Below, piece by piece: positions 33,477 through 44,870 of a stretch of 64,000 nt of DNA. Within the stretch, counting starts at the first letter, position 1. Each line of letters opens with the position of its first letter. The DNA is from Hyphodiscus hymeniophilus (taxonomy: Eukaryota; Ascomycota; Leotiomycetes; Helotiales; Hyphodiscaceae), in assembly GCA_016508695.1 (NCBI GenBank), contig VNKQ01000007.1:186001-250000 (forward strand). Reading direction: 5' to 3'. Under the pieces are notes generated by a model. That model was not told the DNA's origin and did not search any database. It was given only the letters and a program-made list of their open reading frames with translations. The translations under genes were made by a program, and so were the position numbers.

Positions 33477-34984
33477 CTACAGCTTCGCCATGGTATCCGG
33501 TTGTTTCCCATCGATATCCCGCACTGCTCTTTTCATCCGCTCAATGACAGCCTCGTGCGACTCGCTTGATAGCTCCTCTACATTCAATGGAACCTCTTCC
33601 AGCGTTTTCGCCTTGATGAGTAGTCCCTTGGTCTGGATATCCTCTGGTCTCTCCACCGCAGCGCTGATGAATGATGACCAGCCATCAAAGAACCTTTTGG
33701 CTCCGCCTATTGTAGTGAGTAGCATTGCGAAACAATGCGGCTGTGTAGATCTGGTTTAGCAAATGGGTAAAGGAGCCGCATAGAGTACAGGTGCTCAATA
33801 CATACCATGGCTTCGTATTCTTCATACACGACCTTAACTCCCTGTCTCGCGGCACTCATCGCAACATACTTAATCTCATCGGTGAGAAGCTCTTTGCCTG
33901 CATCCATGTATAACGGACAACAGCCTTCCCAGCTCTTCGCCGCAAGAGGAGAGCAAATTGGATGGACGAGACATGCATCTTCAGCGTACATGTTCCGCCG
34001 TGGCGGATCGGCAGGCCAGATTGTGCAAGGAGGAGGTTGTCTGTCTCCCAGCTTTAGGGTGAGGGCTGGAAGATAATCATAACTTCCGTTCTGGCTGCAC
34101 GAAGGAGAGGAGTGCGTGACATCCGTCCAGGGTGAACATAACGCTGCGCCGGCGGGCATTGGAACTTCGCGCTCTTCACCGTTCCAGCGGATCTTGAGAC
34201 TTTGCCTCCTAAGTTCGAGGAGAGTCTGTAAGAGAGCCAAACACAAATTCCCTCCTGCACTATCGCCTGCTAGCACAATATGTTTCGGATCGATGGCTTC
34301 ATGGAAGGACCCAGCTGGAGGGTACAGAAGCGTGAAATAGGCTACCAGAGCGTCGAGGACAGCAGCCGGAAAGGGATTTTTGGGAGCCAATCGATATCTT
34401 ACGCTGAAAACCCGGCCTTTCGTGAGTTTCGCCAGCTTCTTCGTGGACGGTCTGTGACTCGCAGGATCCATAAGGTAGTGTGCTCCGCCATGGAAGTACA
34501 GGACGGTGACCGGAGACGTAACTTCCCTCATCAATTCCTTGTACTGCTGTTCTTCAGCTATCTTTAACCTGGTGCTCTGCTTCGTAGCACCAGCTCTATA
34601 TCCCGTCCATTCCGCCTCCACGGGTAGTAATTCAGGTTCCTTGTACCCTCCCGATGCCTCGCCAGGGTCTTTCAGCCCTTCTATCGCCCTGAACAGCCCT
34701 TGGCGGATATCATCCTCGCTGGGTATGGGCATGCTCACTTTGCTGATCCATATCCGCCCCTTGATCCCCGGATCTTTGATGCTCAAGTGTTGGAGCTTGG
34801 ATACGGATTGTGCTGGGCCGTCGATGATGAAAGAACGCAGGACATTGACCGTAAGCTCTGTGCGGAGATCCCAGAACTTCGAGTGTTCTGAGAATCCGAG
34901 GGTGTGGGAGATCGCCGTTTTGCCTATTAGAGGTACCTTGGGTAGGAAGGCTTTCACGAGGGGGACTGCGGAGGAGGTGTCCAT
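33477..34984 (-). CDS. Alpha/beta hydrolase (HSL/esterase-lipase type)
   Basis: Exons 34984-33806 and 33740-33477 (65-nt intron) give 480 aa. The hormone-sensitive-lipase-like layout is complete: oxyanion motif YFHGGAHYLMDP, nucleophile elbow LAGDSAGGNLC, acid DAGKELLTDE, and catalytic histidine restored across the intron as YEAM|PHCFAMLL. The start at MDTSSAVPLV is preferred; an in-frame ATG at 35074 would add 30 hydrophobic residues. It probably hydrolyses a carboxylic ester or amide, but the natural substrate is unknown. It lies tail-to-tail with the metallo-hydrolase. Confidence 0.88.
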
Positions 34985-35594
34985 CTTGGAGGGATGTATG
35001 AGGAGTATGCAATGAGATGGGCGAACCAAAGCGTGAGCAAGAAGGAAAATGGGGATTGGCGAGGAGGGAGTCAAGCGTTAGGGAAAGTGAAGCGTGGAGA
35101 AGAGAGTGAATGGTGTACGGAGTAGGGCGTAAGGAGTCAGGATCATTGCAAATGTAAACGTCAACAACGAAATGCCTCGGCATGTTCTGACCAACCCCTG
35201 AGACTCGATTTGCAGCACTTGCGATCTCACTTTTAGACTTTTAGTCCATTCGTGGTTAAAACTGAAGTTGCTCATGGGCTGAAATTGTAATGAACTGACG
35301 TCGCTGGTCATTCGGAAGTGCTAATCGGATATTTATGATGTTCAAAGTGCATGTGAGCGTGAGGCTGACCAACCTCGCCCGCAAGGCTGAGCGAGCAATA
35401 TCCCCACAATGCACTAGAGCATCATGAACTCTGCCGATTGGGCGTGATAAGGCTCAAATTAATTCCAGTACTCCAGATCCAGATCAGACTAATTTCGATT
35501 ATTTTGTAAATCGGTACACCAAATGAAAACCTCAGAACCATTGACGCCAGTCAATGCAAAACCTTGATCACATCTACTTCTACATTCAGCCTTC
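34985..35594. other. Intergenic, 0.6 kb
   Basis: Promoter side of the hydrolase gene and 3' flank of PEX14. No distinct element seen. Confidence 0.4.
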
Positions 35595-36817
35595 TCAAGC
35601 AGCTCCACTAGCATCCTGATTTCCGCTCGTCCCAGAAGTGTTCACAGAAGTCGAACTCTTGTTACCTGCTGCCATCTGCCACGCTGGAATCGCTGCTCTA
35701 CCTGCTGGCGCCCCAGTATTGAATGGGCTGGCAGTTCGACCTTGAATCGAAGCCACCGACTCCGTTCCGCTTCCACTTCCGTTGCTAACTGAAGCTGGCT
35801 TTGGAGAAACAACCTCTGCGGATGAACTTTGATTGGCATTATTGAAACTTGGAGTCGCACTTGGCGTGGCAGTGGACGAGGAGGCACCGATATTAGATGG
35901 GCGCCCGTACGAGTTGGTGCTTGTCTGCGTTGCCGGATTCATCCTTTGACCCATCAAAGTCTTCAAGCTCTTCAATTCCGTGTTCAGCTCCTTCAGTCTG
36001 CTATCCGTAGTCTCCTTTTGTCCTTCCATGGCTTTGGGTATTAAGTCCTTAAGTCCATGCACTTCATCACTAATGCGCCGTGACTCTTCCTCTCGCCGTC
36101 TGCTGGAAACCTTCAATTCGCTAATAACATTCTCTACCTCAGTCAAAGCTGTGTCTAGACGCTCGGTGCGGGCTTGTTCCGACGTTTTGAGGTTTTCGGT
36201 GTCTTTCGAAAGTTGGTCTAATAATGAGAATGCTTTCTCAAATGACTCGTCGATCGCTTTCTTATCCTGCTCCAGTTGAGGTGCTGTAGGAGGTGCAATC
36301 ATGGGATAGACATATCGCTTCATCAAGGTTAGCGAATAAGACCTCTCTTCTCCGGGCAATATTACCTTCGCAACGAAGTATAAACCATACCCGACCCCAC
36401 CCATCACCGTCGCCATTATAAACCAGTCTCTCCAGTCTCTCTTAGGGACTTCTGGCGGAGGCGGTTGCTGCCATGGATATTGCTGATATGCTCCATATCC
36501 TGGTTGTGGTTGTCTGACGACTTGTTGTGTGGGCGCATAGTTCGAATAGCTTGGTGCCGTCTCTCCTCCCGCTCTTGCCAGCGCTACATCAACCTCTTCC
36601 TGTGTTAAATTCTTCGACTGTAAGAAGGCTATTCGATTTTCGAGCGGTGAACTAGTGACAGTTGGGTCTTGCAGAACTACGCGAGGATGTTAGCTGGGGA
36701 TGTCTACTATCGACATGATGGTTCCCACAGTTGACCTGTGAGCTGATTAGCAAGGGATGATCCGAAGAGACTGTGTGGACTTACTGCTGATGCTACAATA
36801 TCTTCACGAATTGCCAT
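35595..36817 (-). CDS. pex14: Peroxisomal membrane protein PEX14
   Basis: Exons 36817-36785, 36735-36729, 36676-36366 and 36317-35595 on the minus strand give 357 aa. PEX14 is the docking subunit for the PEX5 import receptor at the peroxisomal membrane. The conserved N-terminal domain reads MAIREDIVASA|VN|FLQDPTV, then SSPLENRIAFLQSKNLTQEEVDVALARAG. A proline/glutamine-rich stretch leads to one hydrophobic segment (residues ~98-116, FIMATVMGGVGYGLYFVAK), a long charged coiled coil and a Ser/Gly/Asn-rich tail. The second exon is only 7 nt (GTCAACT) and is needed to keep both frame and conserved sequence. It is divergent from NDC80 over a 353-nt gap. Confidence 0.92.
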
Positions 36818-37170
36818 GATGGACTTCTCACGCCCATTTGAGAATGGTTATTTGTGAGATGAAAACCAGTGGTAGGAACAATATCTGAGGTATCTCATTA
36901 ATCACGATGGCCGGAAGCCGAGGTTTGGTTCGAGGAAGGCACGTGAGTACTCTAGCCACTAACGTACCCCCCGTCGGTTAATATGGGTCCCATCTTTGTT
37001 TACGCTTTATTCTCAGCCACCAATCAACTTTATTCGACTTTGTTGACATCCATCTCATACAAGACGATCAACATCGCAACATTAGCATCTCCAATCGCCA
37101 ATACGCAGCGCATCGTTGAACAAATTGAACATTGAGCAGAATCTTTTGAGGGCTACACTCGGCCGTCAAC
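36818..37170. promoter_or_regulatory. PEX14-NDC80 bidirectional promoter region
   Basis: 353 nt separate the two outward-reading start codons, so both genes must be controlled from here. No canonical TATA box was recognised. Confidence 0.5.
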
Positions 37171-39530
37171 ATGTCGCAAGACACGGGTATATTCTCTGTG
37201 CGCCGGCCACGAGAGGTAAGCAATCGTTCAATCGCAGTCGCAAAGCACATGTTGACATACATAAAGACTCTCGGAGGCATTAATTATAACTCGAGTCTTC
37301 CCCAACCTGCATCTGCTATGAAGCGATCGAACTCGATGTCCGGGAATCAGAATGCGCCTTTCACCGTGGGACATTCGCGTTCGATCTCTGGACCTCGCGC
37401 GTCTCTCGCTCCTCCTCGCCCCAGCCAACCTCTCTTTCAAAGGTCCTCCTCGGGCACCAACTTGGCAGAAATGGGAATGTCTTCGGTAAAGCGATCTTCA
37501 TTCCAGAACAGTGGCGGGCGGAAAAGCTTTGCGCCCAGTCAGATGGGACGGTCTTCTGCTGAGAGCGCCGAACGAAGGAGTAGTGTTTATAGATCACGGA
37601 CATCGACGAATGGCCCTGCAAGTCACCAAAGCTTCTTCCAGCAAGCACCCCAGCCGGCGGGTGTACCTAAAGACCCCCGGCCGTTGCAAACTCGACTCTA
37701 TCAGAACAAGATTGGCCAGGAGCTGCTGGACTACATGACTCAGAATAACTTTGAAATGGAGATGAAGCACTCTCTAGGGCAGAACACGATGAAGTCCCCG
37801 ACGCAGAAGGATTTCAACTATATGTTTCAATGGCTATACCATCGCATTGACCCGAGCTACAGATTCCAAAAGAACATGGACCAAGAAGTTCCGCCAATTC
37901 TAGTTCAGCTACGCTATCCATACCAAAAAACCATCACCAAGAGCGCTCTTTCGGCAGTGGGATCTGCTAATTCTTGGCATCTGTTCCTTGGCCTTCTCCA
38001 TTGGATGATGCAGCTCGCGCAAATGCTTGATGGATATGCAGGCAACCAGTATGAACGCGCGTGTGCCGAAAGTGGTGTCGATGTCAGCGGCGACAGAATC
38101 ATCTTCGATTTCCTCAGCCGCGCATACCGAGACTGGCTTTCTATGGATGAGGATGCGGGAGATGACGATCAAGAACGGGTCCTCGCACCTCACGTCGAAG
38201 CCATGGCACGTGAATTTGATCAGAACAATACTCAGTATCTGGATGACCTGGACGTTCTCGAGGCTGAACGTCAAAGGTTGGAGAAGGAGATTGAAGAGCT
38301 CGAGAAATCGGGCACTGATATTAAGAACCTCGATAAGAACTTTAAGATCATGGAAGACGACAAAGTCAAATTTGAGGAATTCGAAAGCCGCATGAACCAG
38401 AAATCAGAGAAATACGAATCTCGAATCCAGATGTTGCAAGAGGAGCTTGACAAAGTCCTTCTAGAACTGAAGGAGGCCGACGAGGAGCGTGCAAATTTAC
38501 AACAAGCCGTCGACGATCAGGGCATCAGTATGGCTGATATCGATCGCATGAATTCGGAGCGAGAGCGTCTTCAGAAAGGGATCGAAACCTCATCTCACCG
38601 ATTGGAAGAGGCCAAGAAGAAGGTCGCAGAAAAGGAGGTCGAAGCGAGCAGGAAACTGGAAGAACTTGAGCGCATGGTTGACAAGTACAACAGCATGGGT
38701 TACCAGATTGGCCTCATTCCATCCACCGCAACAAATGCGAAAGGCAAAAACTACGAGTTACAAGTAGTTGTTAATGAGGGCCCCAACTTCAATTCCTCGC
38801 AGATGGGAGCATCTGCTGCCATCAATGCAGACAGCGATAGACTCCTGGCTGATCCCCTCACTGGTTACCAACCAGCTCATATCTTGAACTTGGACCTCCG
38901 AGGGCAGGTTAAATCCAGCTTCCTTGGTCTTAGGAAGGAGATCTCTGAGAGACGAACATCTGCCATGGACGAGATGATGAAGCATCATGATCTTTTAGAC
39001 AACATCAAAGAAGCCATCGAGGACAAAAGAGGCGAGGTGGAGGCACTAGAACATCGTGTGCGAGCTGCCGAGGAAGAGTATGATAAGACGAAAGAGGTAC
39101 GGCTTGATAATATCACCAGTAAAGAGTATCGCTAATATGTATAGGTCACCACGACTCAGAAGATTGCGTCTGATACCCAAATTGAGAAGATGGAAAAAGA
39201 ACTTGCAAAGATGCGAGCTGGCCTCACCGAGTCTGTCCAATTAATGGAACAGCGTGAGATGAATACCAACATTGAGTAAGTTTACTTCCGGATAAATCGA
39301 ATCCAAAAGACTAATTTATCAGGTATGAACAACTCACTCTGCGAGCCAACTCTCTTCGCGAAGAGCTGCACACAGAAATCGAGAAGATGCTCAACGATAT
39401 CATCAAGTTCAAAGTCCACGTTCAGAAGAATCTCGAGGACTATGAAGGTTTTGTAGTTGATGAGGTAGAGAACGAACTTGGTGGAGAGGATGAGCCAAGA
39501 GATGATACCCATGATATGAACCTAGCATGA
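37171..39530 (+). CDS. ndc80: Kinetochore protein NDC80/HEC1
   Basis: Exons 37171-37215, 37267-39096, 39145-39275 and 39323-39530 give 737 aa. This is the microtubule-binding subunit of the outer-kinetochore Ndc80 complex. The N-terminus SVRRPRE|TLGGI is typical of fungal homologues. A basic Ser-rich tail (an Aurora-type target in the family) follows, then the calponin-homology domain at about residues 150-285 (TRLYQNKIGQELLDYM, PTQKDFNYMFQWLYHRIDP, ANSWHLFLGLLHWMMQL). The rest is long coiled coil, interrupted near GYQIGLIPSTATNAKG. Intron 1 (51 nt) is a multiple of three and stop-free, so its retention would add 17 residues without breaking the frame; it is excluded by similarity. Confidence 0.95.
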
Positions 39531-40123
39531 AATGACTTCAGGCAATACCTTTTCTTTTTTTTTTCTTTTTTTTCTTTTTTTTGTGCAAGAGTATTTTGTA
39601 GGGCGAGCAGCCCAAGACCGTTGAATATGGGGCGACGGAAGGCGTTGTGAGGTCAGGATGTCATGATTGTGGGCGTCTTCGAGCACGGGTTTCTGAGAGT
39701 GATTATGTTATGTTTACTTGAACAAATGAAGAATGAACTTGTCCATAGAGTTCTGCTTGACGCGACAAGTGGATGATTGTTACGCTTCGGGATTTCAATG
39801 CAGCAAAGACTCGTTAAAAGCAAACAAAACAGAGTTCGATGATGGTCACGTGACGTTGGTCTCCATCTAATGTTGCCCAACCAAACTTCCCGCCTCATTT
39901 GGCGCCCCGTTACGCCCAGCTTCGCTCGAGTCTCAACCTTCCCCTCCTCCTCCATCCAACCCGGCCCATCGACAGTCGGTGGCCTTACTTCGCGCAAGCA
40001 TCAGAATAACATCTTCTGCAACTTCGACTGACGTCGGAGATAATAAATAACGAACCCGGTCCTGCCGCAGAGATCTCAGCGTCTTCATTTTGTTCACTAC
40101 CAGCACAAAGAAAAGCCTCAATC
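39531..40123. other. Intergenic with T-rich tract
   Basis: NDC80 3' flank and splicing-factor promoter. A poly-T run with isolated C (about 39550-39583) follows the NDC80 stop and may serve 3' processing. No gene seen. Confidence 0.5.
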
Positions 40124-41723
40124 ATGACTGAGGTGTCCTCTACCAGGTTATACCTGGGCAACCTCCCACGAAATGGTATGTAGAATCGTCGCATATTGAC
40201 TATGGCTTGCATGCGCACGAGTGTGCATGAGTATGTCAGCTTTACTGATGACTCGATAGCTACTAAAGCCGACGTCGAGGCCCATTTCAACACTCATGGC
40301 ACTGGCGAGATCACCGAGATCAAGCTCATGAATGGCTTCGGATTCATCGAATACAAGGATGCCATGGATGCCCGTGATGTCGTTCCTGGTTAGCCCTACT
40401 ACTGTTCCTCGCGCGAATACACAATAACACATGTACACAGCCTTCCACGGTTCCGACTTCATGGGCGAGCGGCTGACCGTTCAGTTTGCTCGTGGAACTC
40501 GCAATCGCGATGCTTTCACTGCTAACGAGCGCGTTGCTCCTCGTCCCAGACGTACTCCTCATCGCATGCAAATCTCTGGACTTCCAGGTGAGACCAGCTG
40601 GCAGGTCTGTTATTCCCGTTCCTTCCCTTGGACTCTTGGATCTCAAAGCTTGCTATTTGGACATTGAGCAACATCATATTGGACGCCTCTATTGTATCTT
40701 AGATCCACTCTTCGGTTCTTCGGTACGCGTTTGTAGTCCTGGCCAGCTACGCTTCTGCTCTGATGTACAATATCATTGCAGCGTGCTAGTGCATTTGCCT
40801 GAGCAGCGTCGGACTGATTGGACTTCTGTATCCCTGTCTCTGGACTTTCCTATCCTGTCTCGACTCATTTCTGCTACTGTTGCTTGCTGCCATTTATGTG
40901 ACTGGATAGCGGCACTTAACGCAGGAGGGAGCTCATCCTTTGGACCATGTACATCTGACTCTCTGGCCTTCATGTGCTGGCAACTTTGGAGGGCAACTAC
41001 CATTACCATTTGGCGTATTAGCTCCGCAGACCTGGACATCGACTTACATGGATTCTGGATATAGGACCTCAAAGACTTCGCCCGTCAATCCAGCCTCGAC
41101 GTTGTTTACTCCGAGACCGGTCGCGACCGTGACGGTAAAGGGTTAGAACATCCTCTGCAGAATGAGAACAGGCCACTGCTAACTTATTCAGAAGCTTCGT
41201 TGAGTTCGAGACTGCTGCAGATCTCAAGACTGCAGTAGAGAAGCTGGACGGCCGCGAATTCAAGGGCGTTCGAGTCACCTGCGTCGCTGATGTCTGTACA
41301 ATCCCTTCCTCCATCCTTGACATCCACTGACATATCTAGACCCAACCGGACATTCCCCGCGACCGAGCCCGCTCCCGCTCCCCTGCTCGCCGACCTTACC
41401 CTGATGATTATGAACGCCGTGGACCTTCCCGAGGATATAGCCCTCGTCGTGACGGTTATCGCGATAGGAGCCCACCTCGACGTGGTGGCTACTATGATGA
41501 TGATCGTGGACGCTATGGCCGTTCTCCTCCAAGAGCCCGCCCTCCGATTGATGACTATCCTCCTCCTCGTCGTAGTGGCTTCGATGATCCTTATCGTCGC
41601 GACTATCCACCCGCCGATCCCTACGTCAATGGTCATGGTCGTCCTCCACCAAGAGACTATCCGCCCAGAGATTATCCTCCCAGAGAGCCCGGCTACGCTG
41701 ATGATTACCGTCGACGATACTAG
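40124..41723 (+). CDS. SR-type RNA-binding splicing factor (two RRMs, RS/RG-rich tail)
   Basis: Exons 40124-40175, 40260-40388, 40441-40604, 41065-41141, 41192-41291 and 41340-41723 give 301 aa with all phases matching. RRM1 starts TRLYLGNLPRN|ATKADV and has RNP1 GFGFIEYKD. RRM2 (MQISGLPGETSWQ|DLKDFA, G|SFVEFETA) follows. The tail is rich in RS, RDY, PPRR and DRGRYG, like SR/Npl3-family proteins (S. pombe Srp2 is a plausible relative). It should act in the nucleus in pre-mRNA splicing and perhaps mRNA export. Intron 3 is 460 nt, far longer than any other here (47-84 nt in this gene). Reading into it meets a stop after 20 codons. Confidence 0.92.
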
Positions 41724-42404
41724 TAATTACTCTCAGGCTGGAAATCCTTTGGTCTCCACTTACATGAAAAACAGATCATATCTCAGTCACGGACATGATA
41801 CGTTCTTCCATGATAGGAGAGGATGGAGGCTTTCTTTAACGGGGATCCAGGAAACTCCTCAATTTGTAACATGGACGATCGTTATGTGGATAATGATTTC
41901 TTTTGCGTGCTCTTGTCGTCTGCGCTTCCTTGCAAAAAAGCATGGCATTCTCGCTGCCAATTTCGGTAGCAAAGAATGTACTACTGGTGGTAAGATTTCA
42001 ACAGCGATCGGTTTCGACTCGGTGTGTGTACTCCATAGGGAATGCGAATAAAACTGTTTTTCAATCTCTTCCTGTCCATGCTCGAAGCTGTCATGATGAT
42101 TGATGAAGCTATGGCTACTCGACTACCTTTTGATCACACGAAAGCCGCGTGGCTGAGCGTAGGCCGAGCTTTGTCTCCAACCCAAGCAGATGTACCCGGT
42201 AGATTGCTTCCGAGGAATGTCTTAAATAACACTCAATGTACTAGAAGGACCATGGCCTATGCTGATTGAATAATCATGGTTTGCTTCATTAAATCCTGGT
42301 AATATAGAGCGCTCCATGCCCAAAGTAACTTGATTATAGACCCGTATCCTCAAACCCCGCTTGTTTCTTCGCTGATTCAAGGATGCCGCCTTCTCTAATA
42401 GCCT
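41724..42404. other. Intergenic, 0.68 kb
   Basis: Tail-to-tail spacer between the splicing factor and the GH71 relic; no feature recognised. Confidence 0.5.
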
Positions 42405-43964
42405 CTAGAAGCTTCCGACCCAAGCATTGTAATTAGTACATCCATTCGATAGCGTTGTCTCCGATGTGATCTTCGCACCGATGCCACTCCCAACGACTTT
42501 ACCGTCCCTGATCACACTGAACTTTGGCACACCACTTTGGCCGTGGAATGGTCGACTCCAATGATTGGACCCAGCACTCCCGTTGTAGAGAACCTCGGGA
42601 TAGTTCCCAATTTTCACAGCTACTTGCGCAGCGGATTTCAGCAGGGCACTGAAGAAGATTCCGTCTTCCACGATAGCATTCGGTGAAATCTCCGTCTGGT
42701 TTCGGTTTGCCTTGTTGCCTACAACACCACATATCGAGCCGCCGGCCGTTGGCGATGTATGGCTATGGCAGAAATCGGATTAGCTCTATTCAGGAGTTGT
42801 CTGAGATATCTGAGATGTCTGAGGAAGAGTACTCGATACCAAGAGAAAGGTGATAATTATGAGAGGAGCCATATGTCTTGTAATTTCTTGAAAACACTCT
42901 GGAAGAGGAAGCAAGACTCGGATAACACCTACTACCAATACTGCATCTGATCTTTCGAGATCGCGAAAATTTTGCCTTTGTATTTGGCGATATAGTAAGG
43001 TAAGAAGTCTCGCCAAGAATCAAGGATTATCCTCAACGTAAATCAAGGCGCCAGCAGGGACTTCGGAGTTCGAATGAATAGGTCCAATATAGTTGGACAC
43101 ACCGTAGTCATTCCAGGACACAATCCTGCTTGTGTATTAGCATGTCAAGGAATGCAAAAAAAAGGGGCTGTACTCAACAAGGTTGGGTTTGATGTCCAAT
43201 GTTTGAGCCCATCTTGAAGCCCATAGATCATCCCCTCTCCATACCCAGTCTTTGCTGCCACTAGCACTATGGAAGAACCACGGGGACACTCCCATCATAT
43301 AGGCCGCATTACCAGAGATTGCAGAGATCCACGCCTTATCGACAGCATCGGTCATGTTGACCGCTCCAAAAGGCCACATATCCCAACTGAAAAAGGCATT
43401 GAGGCCCTCTCTAAGGCCAGGTCCATCTTCAAAAACGCTCTCCATCCCTTCGCTTGTCCAGTCTGCCGCAAAATAGATGGGTCCGATCGTATTAGGAATG
43501 ACCTCTTCTTGGCCATAATCAAAGGCCTCGGCAAGCCCTTCCATCGCTGACACAAATGGCATATCCTCATACATGTAGTACGCTGACGAGTTCCCATACT
43601 GTTGGAGATACGAAATCACGGAAATGTTGCCCGAAGAGGGCCAGACTTTGCCGCCTTCGGTGTAATCGAAAGTAAGGAAAAGCTTGAAAGCCGATCCAAG
43701 AGCTTCGGCAGCCGCAAAAGCGTGGGCGAGTTGAGTTGGGACGTATGGGTCTGTATAGCCCATGTTTAGAGCAAACGCATCGATGCCGGCTGCTTTTGCA
43801 AGCGTGATGTCTAGTTCCCAAGTCGATTGAGTGTGGGCCTTTGTGTTCGTCATGATAACACGCGCGAAGACCTGCTTGGGGCTGGACAGAGCAGATGCTT
43901 GTAGTGCAAAGAGCACGGCGGCTGAGGGAGGGAGGTTGAAAGAATACCATGGCGAGAAAACCAA
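42405..43964 (-). pseudogene. GH71 alpha-1,3-glucanase (mutanase), frame-broken
   Basis: The minus strand carries a near-complete GH71 enzyme, a family that cuts alpha-1,3-glucan in fungal walls. Blocks: SPKQVFARVIMTN, AAGIDAFALNMGYTDPY, FKLFLTFDYTEGG, IVSWNDYGVSNYIGPIH (after a 48-nt intron, 43173-43126), DSWRDFLPYYIAKYKGK, and the C-terminal EDGIFFSALLKSAAQVAVKIG...CTNYNAWVG. The frame is lost once, between EDNP and DSWRDF, where TGA at 43022-43020 ends translation. A two-base deletion would explain it. The best-fitting segments are 43964-43174, 43125-42936 and 42762-42405. No in-frame ATG exists at the expected N-terminus, only TTG at 43964, unless an upstream exon was missed. Likely a recent pseudogene; a sequencing error at 43020 is the alternative. 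Confidence 0.78.
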
Positions 43965-44870
43965 TTGATGTCGAGCAGCTGGTGGTACTGTACTCAGGCA
44001 CCGTTGTGTAGTTCTATATGGAAATCAGTAGTAGTAGCTTTTGGCGATTGCTGCAGTCCTACTAGTCCTGCGGATCGACGTGGACATGCCAGAGCTGCTG
44101 CATTGTGCTGGCATTAGTTGCTATCAGCTTGAACGCAATAGGACCGCATACAAGCTTCTTACTTGGCAGCACAGTGTATTGGAGAACAAGCAGCAAGCCA
44201 CAATCAGCTTCTCACCCCTTTTTCGCTACGAAACTCGGGATTCGGTTAGGCGAGCAGCTACTTACGCTAGTAAATGGGGGTACCTATTTTGGATGAAGCT
44301 TATTTCCACTTGCAAGTCTTGCAAAAGAAATGACTACAAGTCCCTTACCGTGCGCCTCTGAGCGTGGCTTCCGAGACACGACAGCACCCTCGGAGATTTC
44401 GGATGTGAGTTTCGCAGAAATACAAAAAGACAGTTGTCAGACGTCCTAGTTATAGGATATTCCGTACTATTTTGCAAGGCAGCAGGCCTTGACAAGCGCA
44501 TTCAGGGACTGCAAATACACACGCGATACTTCTCCTTAAGCCGAAGAGGTCAAAGAGCTTCTTGCCGTCTTGCAATCTAGCTTTTGGGAAAGAGCTTACA
44601 CCTTTTCTTCACCTTCAACCCCTTCAACCGTGTCGGCAGGATCTATTGATTTTCGCTGCCAGCCCCTGACAGCGATCATCCACCCGCCTCAGCTCTCTAT
44701 CCCAATACATGCCGCAAGCACAAGGATGTCTTTATGTGGATGTTTCAATGGCATCAGGTGGCGTTTGCCGGCCCATCTACCCACGTTGTTCTCCGGCATG
44801 ATCTGTGTGTTTTCAGGTGCAATAGTTCCACTGAACCTAGCGTAGCATACGTATATATCTGAAAAAGAAG
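43965..44870. other. Intergenic, 0.9 kb
   Basis: Between the GH71 relic and the 3' end of the Zn2Cys6 gene. It may hold a lost first exon of GH71; no other signal. Confidence 0.4.

Noticed and set aside
40486..41064. 192-codon ORF running through the long intron of the SR gene
   Set aside because: It overlaps coding exon 3 in a different frame and shows no domain. The RRM2 join across the intron is strongly supported.
41290..42051. 253-codon ORF over the last SR-factor exon
   Set aside because: Alternative frame of the RS/RG-rich exon. Its hydrophobic composition is a by-product of the CG-rich repeats.
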